A stretch of 64,000 bases of DNA from Serratia entomophila (GCF_021462285.1 NZ_CP082787.1:3906001-3970000), one strand, 5' to 3'; numbered from the stretch's first letter, positions 30,136 through 40,618 are shown. Made by a program: numbers and translations. Notes: generated from the letters alone by a model not told the origin.

Positions 30136-30981
30136 ATGTCCTCATATCAAGACCACCAGGCCCTGTCGCAACTGACGCTGGGCAAACCTACCGCCTATCG
30201 CGATAGCTATGACGCCACGCTGCTGCAGGCGGTGCCGCGCAGCATGAACCGCGAACCGCTGGGTTTGTATCCCGACAGCCTGCCGTTCCACGGCGCGGAT
30301 ATCTGGACGCTGTACGAACTCTCCTGGCTGAACGCCAACGGGCTGCCGCAGGTGGCGGTGGGTGAAATCAGCCTCAACGCCGACAGCCTCAACCTGATCG
30401 AATCCAAGAGTTTCAAGCTGTACCTCAACAGCTTCAACCAAACGCCTTTCGTCGACTGGGAAACCGTGCGCAGCACGCTGCAGCGCGATCTGTCCGCCTG
30501 CGCCCAGGGAGAAGTAAAGGTTAGCCTGTTCAGCGTCGAGCAACTGGAAGGCACCCCGATCGCCCGCCTGGCGGGTGAATGTATCGATCACCAGAACATT
30601 CGCATCGACAACTATGAATTCAACGCCGGCTACCTGCAAAACGCCGCGGGTGAAGAGGTGGTTGAAGAGCAGCTGGTCAGCCACCTGCTGAAATCCAACT
30701 GCCTGATCACCAATCAGCCTGACTGGGGTTCGGTGCAAATTCACTATCGCGGCGGAAAAATCGATCGTGAAGCGCTGTTGCGCTACCTGGTTTCTTTCCG
30801 CCACCACAATGAGTTCCACGAGCAGTGCGTTGAGCGCATTTTCAACGATCTGTTGCGCTATTGCCGCCCGCAGAGCCTGACGGTGTACGCCCGTTACACC
30901 CGCCGCGGCGGATTGGACATCAATCCGTGGCGCAGCAACGTCGATTTCGCGCCTTCGCACGGCCGCCTGGCGCGTCAATAA
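30136..30981 (+). CDS. queF: NADPH-dependent 7-cyano-7-deazaguanine reductase QueF
   Basis: QueF reduces preQ0 to preQ1 in queuosine biosynthesis. It has 281 residues and is the large, two-domain (unimodular) type found in E. coli (282). The QueF motif [11 protein letters not shown] starts at Glu89. The catalytic cysteine is Cys189 in [19 protein letters not shown] precedes the ATG. It is divergent from syd with a 63-nt spacer that should hold both promoters. The 193 nt downstream to ppnN hold no gene, only a short tRNA D-arm-like sequence. Confidence 0.96.
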   Translation: MSSYQDHQALSQLTLGKPTAYRDSYDATLLQAVPRSMNREPLGLYPDSLPFHGADIWTLYELSWLNANGLPQVAVGEISLNADSLNLIESKSFKLYLNSFNQTPFVDWETVRSTLQRDLSACAQGEVKVSLFSVEQLEGTPIARLAGECIDHQNIRIDNYEFNAGYLQNAAGEEVVEEQLVSHLLKSNCLITNQPDWGSVQIHYRGGKIDREALLRYLVSFRHHNEFHEQCVERIFNDLLRYCRPQSLTVYARYTRRGGLDINPWRSNVDFAPSHGRLARQ

Positions 30982-31174
30982 GTGCGCACCGCTGCTCAAC
31001 AACTGAGCTAACGAACGGTTTGTATTGGTAAAACTCAGGGGACGGCGGTAAGGTTAAATCAGGCTCGCCCGCCGTTATGCCGGGCGTTCCGCCGCAGCGC
31101 GCCAACCATAACGAAATGCCGTTCTGCTGCCGTATGGATTGCTACTGTCCCGTAACGGGTGCAAAGGAGTTACC

Positions 31175-32539
31175 TTGATTACACACATCAGCCCGCTTGG
31201 CTCTATGGATTTGTTGTCGCAGTTGGAAGTAGACATGCTGAAGCGTACCGCCAGCAGCGACCTGTATCGCCTGTTCCGCAACTGTTCGCTGGCCGTGTTG
31301 AACTCCGGCAGCCAGACCGACAACAGCAAACAGCTGCTGTCCCGTTATGAAACCTTCGACATCAATGTGCTGCGCCGCGAACGCGGGGTGAAGCTGGAGC
31401 TGGTCAACCCGCCGGAGGAAGCCTTCGTCGACGGCCGCATCATCCGCTCGCTGCAGGCCAACCTGTTCGCCGTCCTGCGCGACATCCTGTTCGTGCACGG
31501 CCAAATCGCCAGCGCCGGCCGCTTCCAGCACCTGAATCTGGAAAACTCGGCCCATATCACCAACCTGGTGTTCTCCATTCTGCGTAATGCGCGCACGCTG
31601 CATCTGGATGAAGATCCCAACATGGTAGTGTGCTGGGGCGGCCACTCGATCAACGAAAACGAATACCTTTACGCCCGCAAAGTGGGCAGCCAGCTGGGCC
31701 TGCGCGAACTGAATATCTGCACCGGCTGCGGGCCGGGCGCCATGGAAGCGCCGATGAAAGGCGCCGCGGTGGGCCACGCGCAGCAGCGCTACCGCAACAG
31801 CCGCTTTATCGGCATGACCGAGCCGTCGATTATCGCCGCAGAGCCGCCTAACCCGCTGGTTAACGAGCTGGTTATCATGCCGGACATCGAAAAACGTCTG
31901 GAAGCCTTCGTGCGCATCGCCCACGGCATCATCATCTTCCCGGGCGGCGTCGGCACCGCCGAAGAGCTGCTGTACCTGCTGGGCATCCTGATGAACCCGG
32001 AAAACAGCGAACAGGTGCTGCCGCTGATCCTGACCGGGCCGAAAGAAAGCGCGGACTACTTCCGCGTGCTGGATGAGTTCATTATGAACACCCTGGGCGA
32101 CGCGGCGCGCCGCCATTACCGCATCATCATCGATGATCCGGCGGAAGTGGCGCGGCAGATGAAAAAGGCCATGCCGCTGGTGAAGGAGAATCGCCGCAAC
32201 ACCGGCGACGCCTACAGTTTCAACTGGTCGATTCGCATCGCGCCGGACCTGCAGCTGCCGTTCGAACCGACCCACGAGAACATGGCGAACCTCAATCTGT
32301 ATCCCAACCAGCCGGCGGAGCAGCTGGCCGCCGCGCTGCGCCGCGCGTTCTCCGGCATCGTTGCCGGCAACGTGAAGGAAAACGGCATTCACGCCATCGA
32401 ACAGTTCGGCCCTTACAAGCTGCACGGCGAACCGCAGATGATGAAGCAAATGGACAGCCTGCTGCAGGGCTTTGTCGCCCAGCACCGCATGAAGCTGCCG
32501 GGCAGCGCCTACGTGCCCTGTTATGAGATCGTAGCCTGA
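31175..32539 (+). CDS. ppnN: Nucleotide 5'-monophosphate nucleosidase PpnN (YgdH)
   Basis: PpnN cleaves purine and pyrimidine nucleoside monophosphates to base and ribose 5-phosphate and is stimulated by (p)ppGpp. It has 454 residues, identical in length to E. coli. A LOG-type Rossmann core includes [16 protein letters not shown] and [15 protein letters not shown], flanked by N- and C-terminal domains. The start is a TTG at 31175 ([10 protein letters not shown]) preceded by AAAGGAG at ideal spacing. The in-frame codon upstream lacks such support. Confidence 0.95.
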   Translation: MITHISPLGSMDLLSQLEVDMLKRTASSDLYRLFRNCSLAVLNSGSQTDNSKQLLSRYETFDINVLRRERGVKLELVNPPEEAFVDGRIIRSLQANLFAVLRDILFVHGQIASAGRFQHLNLENSAHITNLVFSILRNARTLHLDEDPNMVVCWGGHSINENEYLYARKVGSQLGLRELNICTGCGPGAMEAPMKGAAVGHAQQRYRNSRFIGMTEPSIIAAEPPNPLVNELVIMPDIEKRLEAFVRIAHGIIIFPGGVGTAEELLYLLGILMNPENSEQVLPLILTGPKESADYFRVLDEFIMNTLGDAARRHYRIIIDDPAEVARQMKKAMPLVKENRRNTGDAYSFNWSIRIAPDLQLPFEPTHENMANLNLYPNQPAEQLAAALRRAFSGIVAGNVKENGIHAIEQFGPYKLHGEPQMMKQMDSLLQGFVAQHRMKLPGSAYVPCYEIVA

Positions 32540-32549
32540 TCCCAACTCC

Positions 32550-32580
32550 GGGCGGCGCAACAGCCGCCCTTCTTTTTTCT
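32550..32580 (+). terminator. Terminator after ppnN
   Basis: A 7-bp stem GGGCGGC/GCCGCCC with a 6-nt loop is followed by TTCTTTTTT. It lies just before xni. Confidence 0.8.
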
Positions 32581-32593
32581 GACCTTGCAGCCC

Positions 32594-33352
32594 ATGATGA
32601 TACACCTACTGATTGTCGACGCCCTGAACCTTATCCGCCGCATCCACGCCGTACAGGGATCGCCCTGCGTGAACGCCTGCCGCAACGCGCTGCATCAGCT
32701 GATTCAGCACAGCCGGCCAACGCACGCGGTGGCGGTGTTTGACGAAGACGATCGCCGCGACAGCTGGCGCCACCAAATCCTGCCCGACTACAAGGCCGGG
32801 CGCTCGCCGATGCCGGAAAACCTGCAACAGGAGATGCCGCAGCTGCGCCAGGCGTTTGCCGAACTGGGCGTCGCCAGCTGGCATTCGCCGGGCAACGAGG
32901 CCGACGATCTGGCGGCCACGCTGGCGGCGAAAATCGCCGGCGGCGGCCATCAGGTGACCATCGTCTCCACCGACAAAGGGTACTGCCAGTTACTGGCGCC
33001 AAAGGTGCAGATCCGCGACTATTTCCAGAAGCGCTGGCTGGACATGCCTTTTGTGCAGCAGGAGTTTGGCGTAGCGCCGCAGCAGCTCCCCGATTACTGG
33101 GGCCTGGCGGGCATCGGCAGCAGCAAAATTCCCGGCGTAGCGGGTATCGGGCCAAAAACGGCGGTGCTGCTGTTGCAACAGATGGGAAGCCTGGACGCGC
33201 TGTATCAGCAGTTGGAGCAGGTGCCGGAGAAATGGCGCGGCAAGCTGCAGCAACACCGCGACCTGGCGTATATCAGCAAGCGGGTCGCCACCTTGCGCAC
33301 CGACCTGACGCTCGACGGCAACCTGCAGCAGCTGCGGTTGCCGATAAACTAA
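32594..33352 (+). CDS. xni: Flap endonuclease Xni (ExoIX)
   Basis: Xni is a FEN-family nuclease resembling the 5'-nuclease domain of DNA polymerase I. It has 252 residues (E. coli 251). Acidic metal-binding positions include [10 protein letters not shown] near the N terminus, [16 protein letters not shown] and [10 protein letters not shown]. The helix-hairpin-helix [15 protein letters not shown] is at about 180-195. The start is one of two consecutive ATGs (32594 or 32597). Part of the family lacks one metal-site aspartate cluster, and I did not verify every ligand. Confidence 0.93.
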   Translation: MMIHLLIVDALNLIRRIHAVQGSPCVNACRNALHQLIQHSRPTHAVAVFDEDDRRDSWRHQILPDYKAGRSPMPENLQQEMPQLRQAFAELGVASWHSPGNEADDLAATLAAKIAGGGHQVTIVSTDKGYCQLLAPKVQIRDYFQKRWLDMPFVQQEFGVAPQQLPDYWGLAGIGSSKIPGVAGIGPKTAVLLLQQMGSLDALYQQLEQVPEKWRGKLQQHRDLAYISKRVATLRTDLTLDGNLQQLRLPIN

Positions 33353-33372
33353 GGGCGCTGCATGCAGCGCCC
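33353..33372. terminator. Hairpin between convergent xni and rlmM
   Basis: GGGCGCTGC and GCAGCGCCC flank two bases immediately after the xni stop. On the rlmM strand it is followed by UUAGUUUAU, giving a weak terminator. Confidence 0.4.
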
Positions 33373-33379
33373 CCTGTGA

Positions 33380-34483
33380 TTACTCGCGCTCGTCGCGGCG
33401 GCCCGGCACCGCCGACCACATGCGGCGCACGTGCACGGTTATCTCTTCGCGATCGTGATACAGCTGTTTGGCATGCACCTCTGAACTGATGCCCGCCGCC
33501 GCCAGCGCTTCGCGAATGCTCTGCAGGTTCTGCGACACTTCCTCGTAACGCTTCTTCATCGGCAGCTTCAGGTTGAAGATCGCCTCGCGGCACCAGCCTT
33601 TCACCAGCCACTGGATCATCAGGCTGGTGACCTTCGCCGGCTTTTCCACCATATCGCACACCAGCCAGTAAATCTTGCTGCTGGCCGGCTCGAACCTGAA
33701 GCCGTCGGCGCGGTGGTGGGTCACCTGGCCGGTTTCCATCAGGCTTGGCGCCATCGGGCCGTTGTCCACCGAGTGCACCATCATGCTGCGCTTCACCAAC
33801 TGATAGGTCCAGCCACCCGGGCAGGCGCCCAGATCGACCGCGTGCATGCCGCTGGCCAGGCGCTCGTCCCACTCGTCGGCGGGAATGAATACGTGAAACG
33901 CCTCTTCCAGCTTCAGCGTGGAGCGGCTCGGCGCATCGGACGGGAAGCGCAGGCGCGGAATGCCCATATAGAACGGTGAATTGTTGTTGCTGAACGAGTA
34001 GCCGACGTAGCAGCAGCCCGGCGCGATAAAGAACACGTGCACCACCGGGCGGGTCGGGTTTTCGCGCGCCATCAGCACTTTTTGCTCGCGCATCGCGGCG
34101 CGCAGCGGCACCGTCAGCTTGCGGCAGAACTTCATCAGCTCTTTGCTTTCGTTGGTGTCCGGCACTTCCACCCGCAGCTCTCCGCCGCGATCGACCACGC
34201 CGATCAGCATGCCGACGATCGGCGATACCCGATCCTCCGGCGGCAGGTCACGCAACAGTTCCCCCACCACCAGCATCTGGCGGGCGAAGATCAGCTCGCG
34301 GAACGGAATTTCCCGCGCCAGGCGGTCGGCGTCATCCGGCTGATAGCATTCGAACAGCACATAGCCGCTGTTTTCTTTTACCCGGGCGAAGCCGAAAACT
34401 TCCCGCTGTGCGGCCTTATCGGTAATTTCCGCCGCGCACTCTTTCTCGAAACCGGGGCGGCAATACAACGCAATCTTATTCAT
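33380..34483 (-). CDS. rlmM: 23S rRNA 2'-O-ribose C2498 methyltransferase RlmM
   Basis: RlmM methylates the ribose of C2498 in the peptidyl-transferase region of 23S rRNA. It has 367 residues (E. coli 366). An N-terminal THUMP domain (about 1-160) precedes the Rossmann methyltransferase. The SAM-binding motif [13 protein letters not shown] is at 217-229. Its start overlaps the ygdD stop by 8 nt, so the two are translationally linked. Confidence 0.96.
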   Translation of the reverse strand: MNKIALYCRPGFEKECAAEITDKAAQREVFGFARVKENSGYVLFECYQPDDADRLAREIPFRELIFARQMLVVGELLRDLPPEDRVSPIVGMLIGVVDRGGELRVEVPDTNESKELMKFCRKLTVPLRAAMREQKVLMARENPTRPVVHVFFIAPGCCYVGYSFSNNNSPFYMGIPRLRFPSDAPSRSTLKLEEAFHVFIPADEWDERLASGMHAVDLGACPGGWTYQLVKRSMMVHSVDNGPMAPSLMETGQVTHHRADGFRFEPASSKIYWLVCDMVEKPAKVTSLMIQWLVKGWCREAIFNLKLPMKKRYEEVSQNLQSIREALAAAGISSEVHAKQLYHDREEITVHVRRMWSAVPGRRDERE

Positions 34484-34871
34484 GGCGCTCGGCCTTTTTC
34501 CTCAGACGCAAAGCGCCAATCAACATCAATATCCAGCCAATCAGGAAGCACACGCCGCCAACCGGCGTGATGTAAACCCAGACTTTCAGGTGCGACAGCG
34601 CCAGGCAATACAGGCTGCCGCTGAATAAAACGGAGCCGAGCGCCAACAGCGCCCCGCTCCAGTAAAACCACAGGCTCACGCGGCGCTGCATCGCTACCGC
34701 CAACACCATAATGGCCAGGGTATGAAAGCCCTGATACTCCAGGCCGGTGCGGATCCACGCCATTTCATTGGCGCCGAGCGTACCGCTCAATACATGTGCG
34801 CCGAACGCGCCCAGCGCGACAAACACAAAGCCGCTGATGGCGGCAAAAATCAGCATGGAACGGCTGCTCAT
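34476..34871 (-). CDS. ygdD: DUF423 inner-membrane protein YgdD
   Basis: A 131-residue integral membrane protein, the same length as E. coli YgdD, with four predicted helices (about 7-27, 45-63, 69-90, 97-118) and a short basic tail. The [10 protein letters not shown] motif after TM1 is typical of DUF423. Its function is unknown. It lies upstream of rlmM with overlapping ends and downstream of gcvA in the same direction. Confidence 0.93.
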   Translation of the reverse strand: MSSRSMLIFAAISGFVFVALGAFGAHVLSGTLGANEMAWIRTGLEYQGFHTLAIMVLAVAMQRRVSLWFYWSGALLALGSVLFSGSLYCLALSHLKVWVYITPVGGVCFLIGWILMLIGALRLRKKAERHE

Positions 34872-34922
34872 CGTTATTTACCCTATGGAAGAAAATCGGC
34901 GGCTGCACGGCGGCAACCGGCC

Positions 34923-35840
34923 TTATTGTTCATAGCGAAAGCGGAATTTTTCCTGCTCGCTGGCCGCCCGCGCCAGGATCCACTGGCGGAAGGCGGCTAT
35001 TTTACCCAGTTCTGCCTGGCTGTCATGACATACCAGATAAAAAGCATTTTTACTGACCAGGACCTCGTTGAACGGGCACACCAGGCGCCCGGCTTCGATC
35101 TCGGTCTGCGCCATCACGTTATTCACCAGCGCCACCCCCTGGCCGTGTACGGCGGCCTGCACCACCATGGCGCTGTGGCTGAAGATGGGCCCCTGTTGCA
35201 CATTGATATGCTGCAGACCCAGTTGCCGGGTATAGGCCAGCCAATCGCGGCGTGAAGTATCGTGCAACAGCGTATGATACGCCAGATCGTCCGTGACTTT
35301 TAGCGGATGATCGCCGGCCAGCAGGCTCGGCGAACACACCGGCAGCAGGTATTCCGCATACAGACGCTCGGCGCGCAGCCCTGGCCAGTTGCCGCGGCCA
35401 TAGAAAATGGCCACGTCGACGTCGTCCGACAGCTTGTCTTCTTCGCGGTCCACCGCCTGGATGCGCACGTCGATGCCCGGATAAGCTGAGTTAAAGCCAG
35501 AGAGGCGCGGCACCAGCCATTGGATGGCGAAGCTGGGCGGCAGGCTGACGGTCAGCGCCCCTTTGGCGCTGCGCGCCTGTAGCTTGCGCGTCGCTTCGTT
35601 GATCGAGGAAAAGATCTCCTTGATGTCGAGGTAATAACTCTGCCCTTCTTCCGTCAGCAACAGCGAACGGTTGCGCCGCCGGAACAGCTTCAGGCCGAGA
35701 AAATCCTCCAGTGACTTGATCTGGTGGCTCACCGCGGCCTGGGTCACAAACAGCTCTTCTGCCGCTTTGGTAAAGCTCAGGTGGCGCGCGGCCGCGTCGA
35801 ACACGCGCAGCGCATTAAGGGGTGGTAAGCGTTTAGACAT
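34923..35840 (-). CDS. gcvA: LysR-type glycine cleavage regulator GcvA
   Basis: GcvA activates the glycine-cleavage operon gcvTHP and the sRNA gene gcvB when glycine is present, and represses with GcvR when it is absent. It has 305 residues, the same as E. coli. The winged helix-turn-helix is at 1-62 (SFTKAAEELFVTQAAVSHQIK). The effector-binding domain occupies about 92-295. It is divergent from gcvB across a shared 173-nt control region, as in E. coli. Confidence 0.97.
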   Translation of the reverse strand: MSKRLPPLNALRVFDAAARHLSFTKAAEELFVTQAAVSHQIKSLEDFLGLKLFRRRNRSLLLTEEGQSYYLDIKEIFSSINEATRKLQARSAKGALTVSLPPSFAIQWLVPRLSGFNSAYPGIDVRIQAVDREEDKLSDDVDVAIFYGRGNWPGLRAERLYAEYLLPVCSPSLLAGDHPLKVTDDLAYHTLLHDTSRRDWLAYTRQLGLQHINVQQGPIFSHSAMVVQAAVHGQGVALVNNVMAQTEIEAGRLVCPFNEVLVSKNAFYLVCHDSQAELGKIAAFRQWILARAASEQEKFRFRYEQ

Positions 35841-35978
35841 TAATTAGCTACTTTTGTGTAACAATAATCCGCGTGATTCGGCGTCATAAATCAGGCGGCG
35901 TTGTGCGGCATGCCATCGGTTGAGAATAGCAAAGCGCTGCCATTAGTTTTTTTTATCCGAGCCATTATAATTTGTCCG

Positions 35979-36007
35979 TTGAGGATGCGCCAGCAAATAC
36001 CTATAGT
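35979..36007 (+). promoter_or_regulatory. Promoter of gcvB
   Basis: TTGAGG and TATAGT are separated by exactly 17 nt, with the -10 ending 6 nt before the first base of the conserved sRNA. GcvA binding sites are expected just upstream in the gcvA-gcvB spacer. Confidence 0.8.
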
Positions 36008-36013
36008 GGCGGC

Positions 36014-36215
36014 ACTTCCCGGGCCGGAACGAAAAGGGATTGGGTGTCGAGGACGCCGATGAACTTTTGGCTTGTGGTTGTGATGTTGTGTTTGCAAATT
36101 GTCCGGCAATCCGGACATGGTAGCTAAGCTACTGTTTTTTCACTTCCTGTACATTTACCCTGTCTGTCCATAGTGATTTTATGCAGCACCGCAAGATTTG
36201 CGGTGCTTTTTTTTT
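36014..36215 (+). ncRNA. gcvB: GcvB small RNA
   Basis: GcvB is an Hfq-dependent sRNA that represses many amino-acid and peptide transporter mRNAs. The roughly 202-nt sequence matches E. coli GcvB in several blocks: GCCGGAACGAAAAG at the 5' end, GAACTTTTGGCTT, the G/U-rich seed R1 (about 36074-36094), CATGGTAGC, and CACTTCCTGTACATTTACCC through CTGTCCATAGTGATT. The R1 region is shorter than in E. coli because a GUUGU unit is missing. The terminator stem is 36185-36194 with 36198-36207, followed by T9. Confidence 0.97.
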
Positions 36216-36224
36216 GCCTGACGT

Positions 36225-36449
36225 TTACTGGTCGCTTTCAACCATCTCTTTCACGTCGGCGCGGTTGATCTGCTGCTCAACGCCGTTGGCGTCTTTATAG
36301 CTGATCATACCGGTGTCGGTATCCACTTTTGGTTTTCCGTCAGCGACAATGCTGCGTCCATCATTGGTATGCATTACGTAATTGCTGGAGCAGGCCGCCA
36401 GGGTGAACGTAAGCATCAGGGCAGAGATAACTGCGGCTGTTTTCTTCAT
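36225..36449 (-). CDS. ygdI: YgdI/YgdR family small lipoprotein
   Basis: A 74-residue lipoprotein. The signal peptide ends in the lipobox LAAC, giving acylated Cys20 followed by SSN. The mature part is a DUF903 (SH3-like) domain with YVMHTNDGRSIVADGKP. Its function is not known. GGAGT precedes the ATG. It converges on the gcvB terminator and lies between gcvB and csdA as in E. coli. The 194 nt upstream to csdA contain no other gene. Confidence 0.93.
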   Translation of the reverse strand: MKKTAAVISALMLTFTLAACSSNYVMHTNDGRSIVADGKPKVDTDTGMISYKDANGVEQQINRADVKEMVESDQ

Positions 36450-36643
36450 TGTGGACTCCTTGTAGTTTAATGTGCTGTAAAAAACCCTTTATTTTATTTA
36501 ACGCCATTACCAAGTGCGTACTTAATAGCATAACAAACTTTCCCGAGATTGCCAGCCGATAAGTCCTAATGGCCGGGATAGCTTGTCTCCGCCGGCAAAA
36601 TAGGACAGGATCAGACATTGACCCAAGCCAGTGACAATCAGGT

Positions 36644-37849
36644 ATGACGCCTTTTAACCCCAGCACCTTTCGCCAGCAGTTTCCCGCCCTCGCGCAGGAG
36701 GGGATTTACCTGGACAGCGCCGCCACCGCGTTAAAACCGCTGGCGGTGATCGACGCCACGCAGCAGTTTTACCGCGACGACGCCGCTACCGTGCACCGCA
36801 GCCAACACCGGGCGGCGCAGGATCTGACCGCCCGCTTCGAGCAGACGCGCGGCCAGGTGGCGCAGCTTATCAACGCGCCGTCCGCCGACGACGTCATCTG
36901 GACGCGCGGCACCACCGAGGCGATCAACCTGGTGGCGCAAAGCTATGCGCGCCCGCGCCTGCTGCCGGGTGACGAGATCCTGGTAAGCGAAGCCGAACAC
37001 CACGCCAACCTGATCCCCTGGCTGATGGTGGCGGAACAAACCGGCGCCCGGGTGGTGAAGCTGCCGATCGGCGCCGATCGCTTGCCCGATCTGACCCAAC
37101 TGCCCGCCCTGCTCAACGAGCGCACCCGCCTGCTGGCGCTGGGGCAAATGTCCAACGTCACCGGCGGCTGCCCGGATCTGGCGCAGGCCATCGCGCTGGC
37201 CCATAGCGCAGGCGCGCGAGTGATGATCGACGGCGCTCAGGGCATCGTACATTGCCCGGCGGACGTTCAGCGGCTCGATATCGATTTTTACGCCTTTTCT
37301 GGCCACAAGCTATACGGCCCCACCGGCATCGGCGCGCTGTATGGCAAAAGCGAACTGCTGGCGCAGATGGCGCCCTGGCAGGGCGGCGGCAAGATGCTGA
37401 CCCAGGCGTCGTTTGCGGGTTTCACACCGCAACAGCCCCCGCACTGCTTCGAAGCCGGTACGCCGAACATCGCCGGCGTGCTGGGGTTGGCCGCCGCGCT
37501 GGGCTGGCTGGCCGGCCAAGATCAGGCGGCTGCAGAGGCCTATAGCCGCAGCCTGGCGAACCAGGCGGAGCAACGGCTGGCTCAGCTGCCGGGCTTTCGC
37601 AGCTTTCGCTGTTCAGGCTCCAGCCTGCTGGCGTTCGATATTGCCGGCGTCCACCACAGCGATATCGTGACGCTGCTGGCCGAACAGGGCATCGCGCTGC
37701 GCGCCGGCCAGCACTGCGCTCAGCCGCTGATGGCGGCGCTGGGCGTTAGCGGCACCCTGCGCGCCTCCTTTGCGCCCTATAATTCTCAACAAGATGTCGA
37801 TGCGTTGGTGGCCGCGTTGGCCAATGCCATCGACCTGCTGGCCGACTAA
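36644..37849 (+). CDS. csdA: Cysteine desulfurase CsdA
   Basis: CsdA is a PLP-dependent group II cysteine desulfurase that passes sulfur to CsdE. It has 401 residues, the same as E. coli. The Schiff-base lysine is Lys222 in [12 protein letters not shown]. The persulfide cysteine is Cys358 in [11 protein letters not shown]. His119-His120 and the Asp196-Gln199 region (MIDGAQG) bind PLP. It precedes csdE by 19 nt, and the sulfur-linked partner gene tcdA converges on the pair. Confidence 0.97.
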   Translation: MTPFNPSTFRQQFPALAQEGIYLDSAATALKPLAVIDATQQFYRDDAATVHRSQHRAAQDLTARFEQTRGQVAQLINAPSADDVIWTRGTTEAINLVAQSYARPRLLPGDEILVSEAEHHANLIPWLMVAEQTGARVVKLPIGADRLPDLTQLPALLNERTRLLALGQMSNVTGGCPDLAQAIALAHSAGARVMIDGAQGIVHCPADVQRLDIDFYAFSGHKLYGPTGIGALYGKSELLAQMAPWQGGGKMLTQASFAGFTPQQPPHCFEAGTPNIAGVLGLAAALGWLAGQDQAAAEAYSRSLANQAEQRLAQLPGFRSFRCSGSSLLAFDIAGVHHSDIVTLLAEQGIALRAGQHCAQPLMAALGVSGTLRASFAPYNSQQDVDALVAALANAIDLLAD

Positions 37850-37868
37850 ACTGATGACCGGAGACGCT

Positions 37869-38303
37869 ATGCTCGCCCCCCACCCTTTCGGCCGTGAAAT
37901 CACCGCTGAGGCGCTGATCGCCACCTTTACCGCGCAAAAGCAGTGGGAGGATCGCTATCGCCAGTTGATTATGTTGGCCAAGCGGCTGCCGCCGCTGCCG
38001 GAGGCGTTGCGGGCAGCGGAAATGGAGCTGAGCGGCTGTGAGAACCGGGTGTGGCTGGGCCATCAGCGATTGGCCGACGGCACGCTGCACTTCTATGGCG
38101 ACAGCGAAGGCCGCATCGTACGCGGCCTGCTGGCGGTATTGCTGACCGCGGTAGAAGGCAAAACACCGCAGCAGATTGCGGCGCTGGATCCGCTGGCGCT
38201 GTTTGAACAATTGAACTTGCGCAACCAGCTCAGCGCGACCCGCACCAGCGGGCTAGCGGCGCTGGCCGCCGGCGTGCAGGCGATCGCCGCCCGCTACGCC
38301 TGA
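37869..38303 (+). CDS. csdE: Sulfur acceptor protein CsdE
   Basis: CsdE is a SufE-like protein that accepts persulfide sulfur from CsdA and delivers it toward TcdA. It has 144 residues (E. coli 147). The acceptor is Cys57 in [28 protein letters not shown] is the other family block. I chose the ATG at 37869 because CCGGAG lies 5-6 nt upstream. Another ATG five codons earlier is possible. Its last 10 nt overlap the end of the convergent tcdA. Confidence 0.95.
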   Translation: MLAPHPFGREITAEALIATFTAQKQWEDRYRQLIMLAKRLPPLPEALRAAEMELSGCENRVWLGHQRLADGTLHFYGDSEGRIVRGLLAVLLTAVEGKTPQQIAALDPLALFEQLNLRNQLSATRTSGLAALAAGVQAIAARYA

Positions 38304-39100
38304 CGCGCAGCCTTCGCTACCATCTTCTTCAGCGCGTGGGACACGGCGACAAAGCCAAAGGTGGCGGTGACCATGGTCGCGGCGCCAAACCCCGCGCTGC
38401 AGTCCATTCTTTTCGGCCCTTCCGCCGTGCTGCGCGATGCGCACACCGACCCATCCGGCTGCGGGTAAACCAGCGGTTCGCTGGAGAATACGCAGTCGAT
38501 ACCCAGCTTGCCCTTGCCGTTTTTCACCACGTTGAAATCATGCTTCAGCCGCTCGCGCAGCTTGGCCGCCAGCGGATCCTGGATGGTTTTCGCCAGATCG
38601 GCCACCTCGATTTTGGTCGGGTCAATCTGCCCACCGGCGCCGCCGGTAGTCACCACCGGGATCTTGAAACGCCGGCAATAGGACAGCAACGCCGCCTTGG
38701 GGCGCACGCTGTCGATGGCATCTATCACATAGCTGAAGTTATGGTCCAGCAGCTCGGCGACGTTGTCCGGGGTGATGAAATCGTCGATGCAGGTCACCCG
38801 ACATTCCGGGTTGATGGCCAAAATGCGCTGCGCCATCACTTCCGTCTTCGACTGGCCAACGTGCTGGCGCAGCGCATGGATCTGGCGGTTGGTGTTGGTG
38901 ACGCAGACGTCATCCATGTCGATCAGGGTAATGGCGCCGATGCCGGTGCGCGCCAACGCCTCGGCTGCCCAGGAGCCCACGCCGCCGATGCCAATCACGC
39001 AAACGTGCGCCTGGGCAAACAGCGCCAACGCCTGCTGACCGTACAACCGTGCCGTGCCGCCAAAACGCTGCAGATAGGCTTCTGAATACGCAGTGCTCAT
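38294..39100 (-). CDS. tcdA: tRNA threonylcarbamoyladenosine dehydratase TcdA (CsdL)
   Basis: TcdA is an E1-like, ATP-dependent enzyme that cyclises t6A37 to ct6A37 in ANN-decoding tRNAs. It has 268 residues, the same as E. coli. The nucleotide-binding loop [15 protein letters not shown] is at 35-49, followed by the ThiF-type [14 protein letters not shown]. It acts with CsdA and CsdE, encoded convergently next door. Its coding end overlaps csdE by 10 nt. Confidence 0.97.
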   Translation of the reverse strand: MSTAYSEAYLQRFGGTARLYGQQALALFAQAHVCVIGIGGVGSWAAEALARTGIGAITLIDMDDVCVTNTNRQIHALRQHVGQSKTEVMAQRILAINPECRVTCIDDFITPDNVAELLDHNFSYVIDAIDSVRPKAALLSYCRRFKIPVVTTGGAGGQIDPTKIEVADLAKTIQDPLAAKLRERLKHDFNVVKNGKGKLGIDCVFSSEPLVYPQPDGSVCASRSTAEGPKRMDCSAGFGAATMVTATFGFVAVSHALKKMVAKAARQA

Positions 39101-39132
39101 AACGCTTTACTTACCTTTATAGTGCAAATGAT

Positions 39133-39155
39133 AAGGGCCGGAAGATCCGGCCCTT
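39133..39155 (-). terminator. Hairpin after mltA
   Basis: A perfect 10-bp stem (AAGGGCCGGA paired with TCCGGCCCTT, 3-nt loop) lies between mltA and tcdA, both leftward. The following transcript, AUCAUUUGC, is only moderately U-rich, so this is a partial terminator. Confidence 0.55.
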
Positions 39156-39186
39156 GCGGGTCAATGTCGCCGTAACGCCTGCGCTT

Positions 39187-40326
39187 TTAGCGGGTGACCA
39201 ACAGCGAACCGCCGTTGCTCTGCTGTTGATTGGCGCTGAACAGCTGCGCGCCGCCGGAGCCTTTCAGCACCCAGACGCGGCCATAGTGGTTATAGTAACC
39301 CGCAGAATGCCCGGCGTCCGGCCCAATGCCCTGATACATGTCAAAGTGCTGGCCCTTGATGGCGCCGCCGACGTCGAGCGCGACCATCAGGCGCATCTCG
39401 TATTTTCCCGTGAATTTACCCTTGTTGTCCAGCAGCGGCACTTCAGCCAGCAGCGTGGTGCCCGCCGGGATCAGCGAGCGATCGGAGGCGACCGAGGCCT
39501 TGGCGATCAACGGCACCGCGCTGGCGCCTTTCACCGGCGCAAATGCTTCCGGGCGGAAGAAGACGAAGGACGGGTTCTGCTCCAGCAGCTCGCGCACTTC
39601 CGCCGCGCTGTGGGTATCGGCCCACTGACGGATCGCCTGCATCGACATATCGGCCTTGGCCACCTCGCCGCGATCGATCAGCACCTTGCCGATGCTGCGA
39701 TAGGCATGGCCGTTCTTGCCGCCGTAGCCGAAGAACACCAGCGGCTGGCCGTTGCCGTAATCAACGTAGCCGCTGCCCTGGACTTCCATCATAAAGTTGT
39801 CCATCAGCGAGTTGGTGTAAGCGATGATGTAGCGATCGTCCAGCGCACCGGAATAGATGCCTGCGCGATCCGGCAGGCGGCCCCTGCCTTTCGGCGGCAT
39901 GCGGTACAGCGGATAACGGAACTCACCCTGTTGGGTGTAGCGCGCCTGCACCACCGGGGTGTAATAGCCGGTAAACTGCACGTTGCCGTAGCTGTCGACG
40001 CCTTCCATCTGGTAGGCGCTCAGGCCGTACTGGCTCAGTTGGCGGGTATCGGCCCCGGAGGCCATCCAGTTTTGCACGGCCTGATAGGTGGTGTTGTTGC
40101 GATTGAAGAGCGAAGGAGACGCGTACTTGATCTCCATCAGCTGGCTCGAGTAATCCCTGGCGTTAACCGGCACGCCTTTGGCATTGGGCTGATTAACCAG
40201 CTCCAGCGACTGATCCAAATGCCCATCCTTATATTGCTGCCCACGGTCGGTCGGTTTGGACGAACACCCCGCCAGCACCGCCACGACCAACCCGCCCAGC
40301 AGGTATTTGCTCCAACGTCCTTTCAT
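39187..40326 (-). CDS. mltA: Membrane-bound lytic murein transglycosylase A (MltA)
   Basis: MltA cleaves glycan strands of peptidoglycan to 1,6-anhydro products at the inner face of the outer membrane. It has 379 residues (E. coli 365). The lipoprotein signal ends in LAGC with Cys21. The C-terminal MltA/3D region carries DVGGAIKGQHFDMYQGIG with the catalytic-site aspartates. I chose the ATG at 40326 because it begins the lipoprotein signal; the long upstream in-frame extension is not family-like. It lies upstream of tcdA as in E. coli. Confidence 0.95.
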   Translation of the reverse strand: MKGRWSKYLLGGLVVAVLAGCSSKPTDRGQQYKDGHLDQSLELVNQPNAKGVPVNARDYSSQLMEIKYASPSLFNRNNTTYQAVQNWMASGADTRQLSQYGLSAYQMEGVDSYGNVQFTGYYTPVVQARYTQQGEFRYPLYRMPPKGRGRLPDRAGIYSGALDDRYIIAYTNSLMDNFMMEVQGSGYVDYGNGQPLVFFGYGGKNGHAYRSIGKVLIDRGEVAKADMSMQAIRQWADTHSAAEVRELLEQNPSFVFFRPEAFAPVKGASAVPLIAKASVASDRSLIPAGTTLLAEVPLLDNKGKFTGKYEMRLMVALDVGGAIKGQHFDMYQGIGPDAGHSAGYYNHYGRVWVLKGSGGAQLFSANQQQSNGGSLLVTR

Positions 40327-40499
40327 CGCACACGCTCTCAACTGATATGATCTACCGGCTGAACGATAACAAAGGCTCCTTAATAAAGGAATCGCTGCAA
40401 ATAAAAAAACCCGCGCAGAGGATAATGATGAAAAAGAACGCAAATTGCGGGCAAATTCAGCAGAAAAACGGGTTTCCCTCAATAAAACGCAAAAAGGGT

Positions 40500-40527
40500 T
40501 TGCAACAAAATGCACGGAGAGTATAGT
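40500..40527 (+). promoter_or_regulatory. Promoter of the tRNA-fMet operon
   Basis: TTGCAA and TATAGT are 16 nt apart and followed by GCGC, a GC-rich discriminator typical of stringently controlled stable-RNA promoters. The -10 ends 14 nt before the first tRNA. The 173 nt between here and mltA show no gene. Confidence 0.75.
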
Positions 40528-40541
40528 GCGCATCCATCGGA

Positions 40542-40618
<77 letters not shown>

